Below, one piece after another: positions 12,090 to 24,126 of a stretch of 64,000 nt of DNA (the first letter of the stretch is position 1; every line of letters begins with the position of its first letter). The DNA is from Siphonodentalium dalli (lineage: Eukaryota > Mollusca > Scaphopoda > Gadilida > Siphonodentaliidae). Location of the stretch: contig CP136062.1 in NCBI GenBank assembly GCA_032622095.1, positions 164,232,875 to 164,296,874 on the forward strand, read 5' to 3'. A program made the translations under genes and the position numbers. The notes beneath the pieces were generated by a model, which searched no databases, was not told the DNA's origin, and saw only the letters and a list, made by a program, of their open reading frames with translations.

Positions 12090-13164
12090 GGGGAGACCGG
12101 GGCATGTTGGAACGTGGGGTATATTGAAACACCCAACCTCTCTTGTTAAAAAATAAAACAGCATCTACAATTGCCACTTATTTGTGGAAAACACTCTTGT
12201 ATGCACAACTAACACAAACAATTCTGACTATTCTCGGAATGGTGTAAGAGATATGCACAAAACTCGTTTTTGGTGGGTATCAAGTAATTTTTTCGATTTT
12301 CAGGTTTCATCAATGTTCAAGATAAAATTTCGTGACGTAAAGGGTGCAAATTATGTCATTTGGTCCATTTTCATTTCATTTCAGTCATAACTTAAAAAAA
12401 ATACCGATTAATTAGTGTATTTTCAACATCGTCTGCCATTAGACCCTTTTTTCATGTTTGGGGCATGTTGGAACACCCCATTGTGTCCCCACAGTGCGAC
12501 TTACGGGAAAACCCCATCAAAATTATGTATTGAGCTAGTATAACTAACCATTATGGAAAAAATCAGATGGAGTTATGGATGAATGCATCTCAGTTGCTTG
12601 CAATCATGTCCTAAATATGATTTCAATACGTTTTCGTTGATGAATAATTATTTGTGTGGCAACTGGGGAGGTTTGTATCGATAGCACTAAAACCACTTCC
12701 AATTTTTTTTGTGCTACGTCCTGTATGCGAAACGACGTTTTCATTGGATGTGTTGCGTTTTCCAATGATGACGATTTCTCGAACGTACTTTATTTACCGG
12801 ACTCAGCTATTATGTTTCATACTAGCAATTTAATATTGTTCTTGGAATATATTAGTGGTTTTACCTCTATTATACATTGATTTCATATGTGATCCTTATA
12901 CGATCAGTGTTCTGACTTAACCAGATCGACGTTCCAATTTACCCCTGGTTTCAAACAAACCGGGGCATGTTGGAACGAATTTATTTTCGAATGTTTCCAT
13001 TAAAAGCGAAATAGATCATACATAATGATATGCCATATTTAAAGTCTTTGATATACTTTATAATAAAAGTTGAAAAAATGAAGGGGCCCATGTCCCCATG
13101 GTCACATTTCCCTGTATGTGTGATTGAATAAAAAAAAAACGTTCCTACGTGCCCCGCTCTCCTC
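12090..13164. mobile_element. 1.07-kb TA-flanked element with terminal inverted repeats
   Basis: The left end is 'ggggagaccggggcatgttg' (from 12090). The right end, read inversely, is 'gaggagagcggggcacgtag' (to 13164), both continuing 'gaacgt'. They match at most positions over ~27 bp. TA lies immediately outside each end (12088-12089 and 13165-13166), as expected for a TA target duplication of the Tc1/mariner type. The interior also holds the terminal core 'ggggcatgttggaac' near 12461 and 12961. No transposase is visible, so it is probably non-autonomous. Confidence 0.7.
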
Positions 13165-15505
13165 TACTCGACCTTCACCTCAGAATTTGCAGTCACGTTA
13201 TATTCAACTAATTAACGGGTCTTTTTCGGGTGGTTTCTAGAACACCAAAGCGGGTGGAACATCTTGATATATAAGTCAAATTGCACATGCGGGTAGAATG
13301 GAGTCGATTTTAGATGTAGATGCGCGCCCTACTCGAGTAGACCGTAAGATGATTCGGTTTCATTGTCGCGTAACGGTCTACTCGAGTGGGAACGAGTCAT
13401 AAAATCTGTAAAATAAACATGATTATAACAAATCGTTGATACACCGTAGCGTGTCGTCCGGCATGTGTGGTCTATATACAAACTCCAAGCATGTTAATAC
13501 TAAACGAATAACCGATTAGCTGCATGCATGCGAACGACAGCATTCACGTGCGTGTGATCAAGGCATCGCGTTATCATTCATTCACGTTCTTGAGATCGCA
13601 AATCTGAATGCTGAGATGGATGTTCAATTAATTTCAATTGAAACACATTCATAATATATATGCACACAATATTTCGAATATGTTATGGATTCATATTTCA
13701 GATGACATTCGCAGTTCAATTGATCAGTCTCAGATACACATAAAAACTCTCGAAAACTCATCAGAACTCCTTAAATAATACCCATATGTACTGCCCAGAA
13801 ACTCGGCATTTGGTCGCATCTTCATCTGTGCCTTTCGCATCTTTCTGGACCGACAGTGGTCCCTTCATATCGCGCGGATATTGAGAACGACACGGATTTT
13901 TTAAATTCTGTCAAATCCAATGCTTCATTGACATATTCAACTATATACCGGCATTTGTTTTGGAAGCGTGGAAGTCCAGGAACTATACTAGTGAATGGTT
14001 GTTCTCGAAAATTTGAGTGAGCAAAAGCAAAAACACCATTGAAAAAATTCGCCAAAAATAAATTAATGGTCTGATCTTGGAAAACTGATTGACAACTGGT
14101 GGATAAATACTCCTGCTTCGTGTGGACATACACATACGATGCTCGATGTCTGTTTTACGATGAGAAACAAACATATCCCCATATCATATACGTGAAAATG
14201 ACTTTCCCATATTCTCGGGTTTGGCGATACCCTCGGTTTTGGTGATACCACGTACACGGGGGTGGTTACACTATGCTCGCCGTCATGGCGGCGAACGGAG
14301 CAGAGCGTCGGAGCGTCATAGAGCCAGTGTCTAGTCCAGATACACACATGAATGTAATCCCTGTAATTTTCGTGTATTTGGCGTTTTACATGGATCATAG
14401 AGACAATGTAATATGTGTCCACTGACTACCCAATCATTGCCGACGTGTTGACCGCACTGAGTTCTTGTTCCAATTAAATCGGAATGTAGAGAAACCACTA
14501 TTTTGGATGGAGTCGCCAGGCCACTTAAAATAATTGTTCATGGGATAACGCATATGGTGGACGTTAGATTTAAATAATTATCAGTCCTCTCTTGATATTT
14601 ATAGCAGTGGTCGTTAAGGATTTCCCCGACACATGGGCTATATATGATCCCGAAAGCTACCAGGCAGGGTGGCTAACTCTAAGCTATTTAAGTAAAACAT
14701 ATTATATTGTACCTTCTTGCCCAGATTTTTCCGACCGACACATTCAACTAAGTCCCTTGGCGATTTGAATCTTTCGATACACCACGCCAAACAAGCATCA
14801 TGGTCGAAAATGTTCTATATCAAGCCATATATGCCAGACGTGTCGCTTATGTTGTTCGTTTAGTAAAATACCAGATATCACACAGATTTGACTAATTTGC
14901 GCGTCCGTAAGAGAAGACATGTTTTGGACTGGCCTTAAATGTCCTGATAGCAGACAGTTTTACTTCGCTTATCACTACTCACTTGTCTGGCCTGTTAACA
15001 ATGAACCTCTCGCGCGCAGGTGATTAATGTTGTCAAAAATTATTGGTGTGGCCGTGTAAAATACATGCGGTAAAATACATGTATTTTACATACAGAAATT
15101 ACATGCATGTATGTATCCACCCTAACGGGAATGAGGAACAGAGATATAAACTTAATGTTCTCGCGTTTTACGCAATCAAAAAATACTTATTATAATCATT
15201 CGAAAGCACAGCCACTCCCCATCGTGAATAATGCAACATTTAAACAATACTTTTGAGAACTATGCGTATAATTAGATACGGCAAGAAACGTGAGCAGAGA
15301 GTTATGGGGGTATGTTTTTGTCCCATGTAGAAAGCCTTGGGACAGAGCGGGACAAGCGTTCCAAAAGCTGATAGAAGACATATATATATATACTTAGTTC
15401 TAATGGTTATCTGCGTCTCAGTAGACACTTAGAGAAGTACGTGTTTTTTTTTCTCATCGTTATCTGCGTTCCAGTAGTAACCCTTGCGACAGACCGGGAC
15501 AGACG
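13165..15505. other. No confirmed gene; one possible first exon
   Basis: AT-rich with a locally CpG-rich patch around 14230-14330 (listed separately). The minus-strand frames at 13822-14422 have no recognisable domains. Confidence 0.4.
14285..14421 (+). CDS. Possible 5' coding exon starting MAANGAERRS (speculative)
   Basis: In a CpG-rich patch unlike its surroundings, an ATG in favourable context (gccgtcATGG) opens a frame starting 'MAANGAERRSVIEPVSSPD'. It stays open for 46 codons to a TGA. An Ala-rich start in a GC-rich island is typical of animal first exons. No strong 5' splice site is visible inside it; the best GT positions are weak. I do not recognise the protein and see no matching downstream exon, so this may be chance. 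Confidence 0.25.
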
Positions 15506-16682
15506 TTACAGCAATCTGTGTATAATCTTAAGTGTTTTCCAAAATTCTTTTGAAGAAGATATCAACCTTAATTCTCTACAGCAAATATCGTTCATTGTAT
15601 TTATCTTACTATTCATGGTTCTCCGATATACTTTCCCTGCTTTGCGCCTTTTCAGTTTGTTGTAAAAAGATTTGTTTCCTCTGTATCTACTTCTCGTTTT
15701 GTAAAATAATTTCCGTTGGTGTTCGCATTTCGCATCAAACCAAGGCTTATCAATCTTAGAGCGCCCTTCACAAACGTGTACGTGTTCCCTTCGTCTCCCT
15801 AAAACTGTTTGTGTCGTGTCCACGAAAAGTTCATTTATTTTCCCACAAGCTTGGTTAATTCAAATTTCCCGCGTTTCCTGGCATTAGCGGGAAAATTATG
15901 TATTCACAGTTCGGGCATATATAGTTGTTTGTTATAGGCGGAGCCTATTTCGAATTGTAACCAATGAGAATGAGATTTGTGGTAATTGTTCAGATCGCTA
16001 GAGCGGAGAATTCGTCATTCTAGCCGTGTAACTTCAGAGGGTCACATTAATTTTCAAAAAAAATTATAAACATTTTCATTCAAATGAAATAAATTATCAA
16101 TACTGTGTCCAGCTATATAACGTTCTTCATTATGTAATATAACTCAGCTGAAAGATGACAAATTATTCACAATGTTCAGAATATTGATACATATATATAA
16201 TTATGAGTAGATTTCAATAAGGGTGCGGTCCGAACACCCGAGCTGCACATACGAGTGGGCTTCGGATTTCAGGTTTCCAGTCCCTATAAAAGGGGTGCAT
16301 GATTTTTCCTGACCGGCTGTGCAGACTTTCTAGGGTGTATTTACATTGTGTATGTAAACTATTATAGCATGTGCCCACATACATGTATAACTTGTAAAGC
16401 ATGTTACGCAATAAACGCCGCCTTTGTGACCACAGCTATCGAGGCTCAGTTGCAAATGAGTGTTTGTTTGAAATATGAGAGAATTGGGAATACTAGCAAT
16501 TTCGTGCTCACCACTGTCTAGTTGCCCAATAATTTCATTTTCCTGTTCCATAAAAGCATCACTGAAAGTTTTGAGATATAGTTCCGATTTGTTCTCATCT
16601 AACGTTCTGATTTTCGGTGGTAGTCTGTGTTTATTTTCGCCACAACCTGTGACGTTTAGAGCGGTATTACTAATCCGGTATT
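15506..16682 (-). mobile_element. Non-LTR retrotransposon fragment (endonuclease-RT linker), interrupted
   Basis: Two minus-strand blocks lie in the order expected of one LINE ORF2. The upstream block (about 16682 down to 16495) contains 'TLDENKSELYLKTFSDAF' and 'IIGQLDSG', like the region just after the endonuclease domain. The downstream block (about 15860 to 15506) contains 'INQACGKINELFVDTTQTVL', then 'KPWFDAKCEHQRKLFYKTRS', then 'SSKEFWKTLK'. That is the usual linker before the reverse transcriptase. About 630 bp of unrelated AT-rich DNA separates the blocks, most simply a later insertion. The RT itself is absent. The downstream block is the more secure; the upstream one is inferred from order and composition. 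Confidence 0.65.
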
Positions 16683-19600
16683 ATTAAAAACTAAATATAT
16701 TGCATTATGAACATCCGAATGATATATCTATATATCTAAGCAATAGTTCGTGAATAACACAATGTAGTTAGCTTGATAAGTAACATGAAAAGAAATCGAT
16801 GACAATATGGAAAAATAATACTATTAATTTACGCCTGAACATTTGAATTATTAAGTTACACAACTCCGCCTACTCAGTGACCAATGAGTTTTCTGATTGG
16901 CTGAGCCATATAGCTATATATATATAGGTATTTTTGTTTCTGTTCCTGAAAAAACACCCTTGGTGTGTATGCATTATTTATTAGTGTTCTCTCGTATGTA
17001 CATGCACAGCAATTTATCATAATCTTTTGTTTAGTATCACCATTGCTGTAGCTAAAGAAAGTCCATTTGGGGCAAAAATACATCAAGGTAGTACCTAGTA
17101 TCGCTTATACCCCAGATATAATCTGCGTATTAGATCCCTTTGCGATATTATGAAGTTATTTTATGAAGGCCTACACTCAAAATTGTTATGTTATTGGCTG
17201 AATTGGGCTATATAATATATGGAATTGAACGACAGTCAATCACTAATTGCCACCATTATCGTTAGATCGATATGCATGCAGAACATGATATGTAAAGCTT
17301 GGAATGTCCTGCGTATTTATTTTCCTATACTATATACATTAACAAACTGTATTTGACTTATTATATATACATGTAATCTATAACCCCCGACCTTCTATAT
17401 ATACTTTCTGTGAAATTACGCATTTATGATCCAGAGTAACGTGTAGCTGCAAATAGTGGGCTCATGCTTAATCACTATACGCTCTCTAAATTAGAATAAT
17501 TATTTTCAAACCAATGTTTAGTTATCTTCATACTATCTGCTTAATGCCATACAAGATCTATTCGAGAATTTTACCATACGAAAACTGAAAACTGACAAAA
17601 AAAAACCTGCAATCAGCCAATCACCACCATTCGCACGGAATAGCATCTCGAAAATAAACAAAAACATCTACCTTACTCCTATTTAAATTCGCGATACGAT
17701 ATTTCGCTTGGTTTTGAATTCGCTCACCAAGCTGGGCGAGTTCAAAACTGACAACAATATTTTCCTAAAAGATTTGAATTTATTCTCTGAGATACTCAAT
17801 TGAAATAGTTAAAGACATCAGTGGAATAAACTCGAAAGAAGTCAAACCACAGCCATATACCAGTCAGCTGACTTCAGAAAAAAGCAACACTTGGCTGAGG
17901 GTTGTGTTGGCATAAATAATTCAGTCTGTTTGGTCATGGTGTCACTGCATGCAGCGTTGATAACAGGGGGCGTACTTTCTGCGTATTCGGCCTGGCACAT
18001 GTATATTTCTTACAAGTATTTCAACACCGTCGATGTTACCATAATTTGTTGCTTTGCATAATTATGAGTAACGATTTTTATGTTAGTCACCCGCATGTAA
18101 TATATATATCCGTATAAAACAGGTCTAGTTGCCTATATTTAGTCCAGCCTTCCGTAATGTATGTAACTCATCAACATATACATCTGCTTTCCCCTGTGGT
18201 TCGCTATAAACTCAAGAGTTGTACTATTTTTCGCTCGGTTTTAAATTCGCACACCGATGAGTGTGTGAAAAATAGCACTGCGTGAATTTAAATACGATTA
18301 AGGTATAAGTTTTACACTGAAAATAAGTACAAAAGATTCCAACTGAGAACGCTCTTTATAACCTAACACATTTGGTCGGCGAAAATTGGACGCTCTTTAT
18401 AAGAGGCGATCATTGATTTTTTTGCCAGGCTGACAAATAAATCCAAACGTGTTAAAACTTCATCTTTCGAAAGTCGGCATAATTATAGCTATCAAAACCT
18501 CACATCCGTGGGATATTGTGTCCGGTTTAATTTTTGTTGTGGAAAACAAACAGATGATGGTTTTATGGTGTCAAATTTGACATTGCATCTTTAAGTTTGG
18601 CTTATTTGACAAGAAATGCCTGCATTCTATATATATACGCACTTACCAGTGTCTCGTCTATAATATCTCCCGAATTAGTCCATGAGTCCACAAGCAACAA
18701 CCCAGACTCGAGATAAAATTCAAAAATGTTATTTGCGATGTGGACTGTTATCGGTATATAATTCCCCGTAAGTTTAACTTCCAGCTAAACATCCCGGTGT
18801 CATATTTGGGTGAAATATAGGTAAATTGGGACAATATTTTATACACCGAGTCTGATATATCGGTGATAAAATGTACGACTATAATGGATTTATAATAACG
18901 TTTTAATGTAATTACTTCATGCCGTCAAGTTTCTGTAAAAAAAAAATAGTTTTACTTAGTAATGAATTTTGCGTTTGAGTGTGCATATTTCTAAAGATCA
19001 TGCTTCGTCAACTTTTAATTAGTCTGAGTGGTCCATGCATGTGAAATCTATTAATACGCTCAAAATTACAATGATCGTACCTGATAAAAATCGTCCATGA
19101 TTTCGTTTCACAAAAGCAGTGAACGATAAAGAGCTTCTCATTTAGGTTTCGTTCATTACCGCTGGGGCTCAACGATTCCTCTGGAATCGGATCTAACAGG
19201 TTCAAAGTCGGATCTAACAGATCTTTATTCCGGCCCAAATTTGATCGGCTCAGACCCCATTCCGAGTTTAAAAATTTTCCAGAAGTTTTTAACAGCGAAA
19301 GAAGCAGAAAAATGGCATAAAAAGTGAGTTATAACGTGTATACTTTAATGTATCTTGGTTCAGGATATGACACACCGACACAATCAATGACAATGGCCCG
19401 AAACATAGGTGTAAATTGTTGTTTGACTTCAAACTCGAGCACGTGCTTTTTTGTATGCATTTCCCATTGATAATTTATCGTGCATCTCCCGACTTGTTAT
19501 TAACCTTTGTATGTGTCAAAACACACATAATCGGTTCTCAATAAATTTAGTGTTGATCACATATCAAAATAAGCCCATAATTTTAGTTATTGGCCCAGTA

Positions 19601-20065
19601 ATTACGATGTATAAGAAATATGACGAAAACTACTCCGACTCATCGGTGATTTGGTGGTTCGGATCAGGATCTAACAGGTTTCAAATACTCCGACCCTTAC
19701 ATGATCACCAGACACGTTCGCATTGTTTACGACCCCAATGCCACAGTGCAGTATAATTATGACTATGCGCAATAGCATACATGATCTTATATCACCCGTT
19801 GTAAAAATTCTCGGGAAAATGTGTGCATATATAGGCCTACATACCAATTGATATGCCATGAACATAACTATAGAAGTCAATTTGGGGTCCAAGCACCCCC
19901 TTTGAATCAGACCAGAGACAAGATTATTCATAAATCCATTTGCACCCCCCTTGAATCAGAGACCAAAGCGTTTGCATAATTTCATTCCCTCCTTGCACCA
20001 GTGTTCACACAGGGCCTATAAATAGCCTATTTATAAACAATGGTTCTATCTACCCGGTATGATAA
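16683..20065. other. No gene seen; AT-rich intergenic DNA
   Basis: Only short frames without family resemblance. The segment about 19140-19260 ('gctcaacgattcct', 'ggatctaacaggttcaaa') is an inverted copy of about 23640-23725, listed as a repeat. Small inverted motifs occur near 17705-17745 and 18230-18290. Confidence 0.45.
19140..19260 (+). repeat. Dispersed repeat, inverted partner of 23640-23725
   Basis: It shares 'gctcaacgattcct' and 'ggatctaacaggttcaaa.tcggatctaaca' with the reverse complement of 23640-23725. A further short copy, 'aggatctaacaggttt', occurs near 19668. Function and full extent are not clear. Confidence 0.6.
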
Positions 20066-20848
20066 TCTATTATATATTTTGGAAGATCTGTGTATGTGTG
20101 TGTGTGTGTGGTGTGTCTGTGTGTGTGTTCGCGATGAACTCGAAAACGGCCGACCCGATTTCGATGAAACTTCGTATGTGAGGTTACTATCGATCGGGAA
20201 GTGGCATAGGCATATTAATTTTCAGATCCGAGGTCAACTTTTCACGTGCCGAGGTCAAATCTGTTTTTACGCTGTGTTACGGGACTTTCATTTGAGTTCG
20301 GTGCTTACAAATCGATTCGAAACAGCGCGAATAATAAAATGCCAGTCATAATAATTACACTGTGAGAATCTTTCGTGTTTCCTCTTTCCAACGATATATA
20401 ATGCGTATGTATCCGTTTTAGTTATCTGCCTCAATTATCAACAAGAAGTGGTACTATCTTCCATCAGGATAAAAACAATGCGTAACTTCTATGACGCCGT
20501 TAGATGTCATAACGTTAGATCACGTTAACGCTTAACCGGCCGATGCATTTGACTGTTTCAGACGTCTTGGCGATATCTCGGGCACGTTGAAACTTGATAA
20601 TTAATGAGCGTGTGTATATGAGGCGCGTTTATATACTTGAGTGGAAATCAAATCGGGTTAAACTGGCGGATTTTTACGGACGAAATTTGATGCATAGGGT
20701 ATCTCGGTATCCGCTGGGCCGATTTTCCGGTATCCGCTGGGCCGATTTCCACCATTTTTGGGGTGTTGGTGTTTGACCCCACCTGACATTGACCTTCAAA
20801 ATGGTCAATTCAAGGTCAAAGCCCGGACGAAGTCGGGTCACCTTCTAG
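20066..20848 (+). mobile_element. Helitron-like non-autonomous unit 1
   Basis: The unit begins TC after a host A ('gataA|TCTATTATATATTTTGGAAG'), has a (TG)n tract near its 5' end, and ends 'gacgaagtcgggtcaccttCTAG' at 20845-20848. A 5' TC, a 3' CTRR, a short GC-rich hairpin (cccgg..tcggg) about 12 bases before the end, and insertion between A and T without target duplication are Helitron hallmarks. Interior 'tgaccttgaccttcaaaatgg' and 'caattcaaggtcaaa' recur in the other units. No Rep/helicase is encoded. Confidence 0.65.
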
Positions 20849-21095
20849 TCTATTATATATTTTGGAAGATCTGTGTGTGTGTGTTTGTGAGGGAGGGTGT
20901 GAGGGTGTGTGTGTGTGTCTGTTCGCGATGGACTCGAAAACGGCCGGGTACTTTTGTCCGGGGAGTGTTTTGGACGGGTCAAATCGTGACCCCACCTGAC
21001 CTTGACCTTCAAAATGGACAATTCAAGGTCAAATTGCGCAATTCGCCGAAAAGCAGAGGGGAAACAGGCCGGACGAAGTCGGGTCCACCTGCTAG
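20849..21095 (+). mobile_element. Helitron-like non-autonomous unit 2, abutting unit 1
   Basis: It starts TCTATTATATATTTTGGAAG immediately after the CTAG of unit 1 with no intervening base, and ends CTAG at 21092-21095. At 247 bp it is an internally deleted version that keeps the 5' end with its (TG)n tract and the 3' hairpin end. Confidence 0.65.
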
Positions 21096-21847
21096 TCTTT
21101 TATATATTTTGGAAGATCTGTGTGTGTGTGTCTGTGTGTCTGTCTGTTCGCGATGGACTCGAAAACGGCCGAGCCGATTTCGATGAAAATTGGTATGTGG
21201 GGGTACTTTCGGCCGGGGACTACCATGAACCTGTTAATTAGCCCGTGCGACGTGACCTTGACCTTGAAATCGGGTCATTTCAAGGTCGAACGCCCGAGTA
21301 TCACGGGATTTCGATGAAAATTCGTATATGGGGATACTTTCGTATGGGGAGTGTCGTAAGCCTGTTCGTTTGCCCGTGCGATGTGACCTTGACCTTGCAA
21401 TCGGGTCAATTCAAGGTCAAATCGAGAATTTTTATGGGATTTTGACGAAATTTGATTCGTATGGTTACTTTTGCCCACTGAGTGTTTTGGACGGGTCGAG
21501 TCGTGACCCCGACCTGACCTTGACCTTCAAAATAATCAATTCGAGGTCAAATCCGGTAAAACCTGATAGATTTCGACGGGTACTTTTGTCGGGTACTTTT
21601 GTCCGGGCAGTATTTTGGACGGGTCAAATCGTGACCTTCAAAATGGACAATTCAAGGTCAAATCGCGCAATTCACCGAAAAGCAGAGGGGAAACAGCCGG
21701 TACTTTTGTCCGGGCAGTGTTTTGGACGGGTCAAATCGTGACCCCGCCTGACCTTGACCTTCAAAATGGACAATTCAAGGTCAAATCGCGCAATTCGCCG
21801 AAAAGCAGAGGGGAAACAGCCCGGACGAAGTCGGGTCCACCAGCTAG
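21096..21847 (+). mobile_element. Helitron-like non-autonomous unit 3, abutting unit 2
   Basis: It starts TCTTTTATATATTTTGGAAG directly after unit 2 and ends 'ccaccagCTAG' at 21844-21847, followed by T. The terminal hairpin pairs 21820-21824 with 21831-21835. The interior carries about three direct repeats of a ~110-130 bp module (21480-21835). The module holds 'ttttggacgggtcaaatcgtg', 'ttcaaaatggacaattcaag', 'gaaaagcagaggggaaacag' and 'ggtacttttgtccggg'. Confidence 0.65.
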
Positions 21848-21957
21848 TATTCATATATTTTGAACCTGAAAATTGCACAAATATTAACATCTAGTGGTCT
21901 AACTCCAGACAAATGCCCACGACTACGGGAAATAGACAAGGGCACACAGGGCAGACC

Positions 21958-22803
21958 TTGGTTGTTCGGCCCGGTGTGAGAAAATTTTGAAAACTAAACA
22001 AGAAAATCGCAAAATCCTAGCATCTAGACTGACCTCAAGCTTTTCTATCGTTGGAAATTTTAAACCTCATACTCTCCCTTAGTTTGGAAATGTTGCAACT
22101 GGATCATTTCAGTCAACTATTTTAAGCAAATGTAGTAAAATATTATTTTCTTAAACTCATTAGCAGTGTTTTATTGGCCACGCGGAGGGACCAGGACACA
22201 CCAGGCCGACCATGCACGGTTACTTTTACTTTAAACATATTTTATTTGTATAAATATACAAAAGGGATCGGGGCACAAGTTATTTCAACTTAGGTAGCCC
22301 CTCTCCCGTACAAAATTGACAACATATTGTTATAAAATGACAAAAATGCGATAACAGAAACGTTTGTACATGGTGAGAAAACAATTTGAGTTGGCATTAT
22401 GTCGAATAACTTATCACAGCGTATACATGTGTTAATGGATAACCATTAGGACGAGCATAAATCTATGCATATACATATATCTATTGTGATATTTGAGGAC
22501 GATGTGAAATATAGGTTTCAAGGCTATATATGTATCAAACAATTGACAGTAATGTTAAGCTGATGCATGGTTCGGCCAGGTGTGCGAAAATGTTGAAATC
22601 TGAACAAGAAAATCGGAAAATCCTAACATCTAGACTAGCATCAATCATTCAGAGTTGGACATTTCAAACCTGACACCCGACTTAGGTTGAAAAATTTCCA
22701 ACTGATGACAATTCCAGTGACAATTTTGACCAAATGTAGGACAATATTGTTTTCTTATATTGACTTGAAGTTTTTGACTGGCCATGGGGAGGGACCAGGA
22801 CAC
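21958..22803 (+). repeat. Pair of diverged ~240-bp direct repeats
   Basis: Bases 21958-22200 and 22568-22803 share 'gttcggcc.ggtgtg.gaaaat', 'acaagaaaatcg.aaaatcct', 'catctagact' and 'gagggaccaggacaca'. They diverge by roughly a quarter by eye. About 370 bp separates them. Confidence 0.7.
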
Positions 22804-23639
22804 AAGTTTTCAAAGTGTTGGAATTTCCCAACCTGAAGGTTGGAAATTTTCTAACTGATGGCCATTTTAGTCCAAATTTTTTTTACCAAAAGAAGGAATA
22901 TATGCAAATATTGGACCAAAAACAATAAATTCCCCCAATAAATTGTTTGAAAATCAAACTACAAGAACATTTAGTTGGTGTGAAATTTACAAATATGTGG
23001 TTAATAGGCCAGCCACAAAAATGTCAGATCTTCCAAGATATGAACGCACTATCTTAAAGATAAATGTTACCAAAAACACAATTTATAGTGGCAGGTATTC
23101 TAGCGACCAGAAAATTAATTATTTTTAATGAAAACGGCAAGGTTCTGACACCCATTGCCAATGAGACATTTCAACAATTTCCAGAAAAAGAATTGACTAA
23201 TGTGTGTTAGAATAGGAGCCGATCAATTTCTACAGATTGGGGTCGGAATATATCAAAATTAGGGTCGGAGCCGATGTTATACTTTTAAAATTAGTGTTTA
23301 AAACAAAATTTCACGACTAATTGCATTCATTTTTGTTTCAATATGCACTCGAACAGTAATAGCACGTTATGCATAGGACTTTATTACCATACACATTTAT
23401 ACCCATTCAATAATATGACTTGAACCTCGGTGTTATGTTTTTCCCCATTTTGACTGATCTGAGCTTAATTAAGGCGCATAAATGATATATATCTTTGCTA
23501 GACGTCATATACAGGTTCTTCGGGTTACTACAATCGAATTTCACTAAATGTATGCCAGGCCAATAGGCAATATAGCGCTTATACTTACAATTTTCAGAGA
23601 TTTGTTATAAATTTTCACACAAAAGCCGCCATTTTGGCA

Positions 23640-23725
23640 TTTTTGAGTCGGAATCGAAGTCATGTTAGATCCGATTTTGAACCTGTTAGATCCTATCCTC
23701 GAGGAATCGTTGAGCTCCAGTGCCC
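23640..23725 (-). repeat. Dispersed repeat, inverted partner of 19140-19260
   Basis: Its reverse complement carries 'gctcaacgattcctcgagg' and 'ggatctaacaggttcaaaat', matching 19140-19260. Confidence 0.6.
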
Positions 23726-24126
23726 ATACAATTGCTGATTACATACGATTTAATGTCATTACGTATGACGTTATATCTCAATGATCTTAGAGGCAAGAAT
23801 AGGCCAGCTAAAGGCGGATTATAACAATGGGGCTATATAATGAATACTGGAGCGCACAGAATACTGCGTAGCAGAATTTCGGCGAATGGACGCGTATGAG
23901 ATGCACCTAACTGCACTTGTGACTTTGTATTGACTTTAAAGGCGCGCTCAATTTTTCGATATACGGTTTTAATAACAATTTATGCCATAAAATATGATTA
24001 AAACAGATAAAATACTATAATTCATCACCATATGAAACGTATGTGGCTCAGAAGGTGCCCATCGAGTATTAGAAAATAGCTGAAATCATAAAATCATTTC
24101 CCTCGCTATGGCTATCAGAATGGAAC

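Larger units (their letters stand above)
21848..24126. other. No gene seen; duplicated non-coding DNA
   Basis: It contains the direct repeat pair at 21958-22200 and 22568-22803 and the inverted-repeat partner at 23640-23725. The 61-codon frame at 22943-23128 has no recognisable family. Confidence 0.4.
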
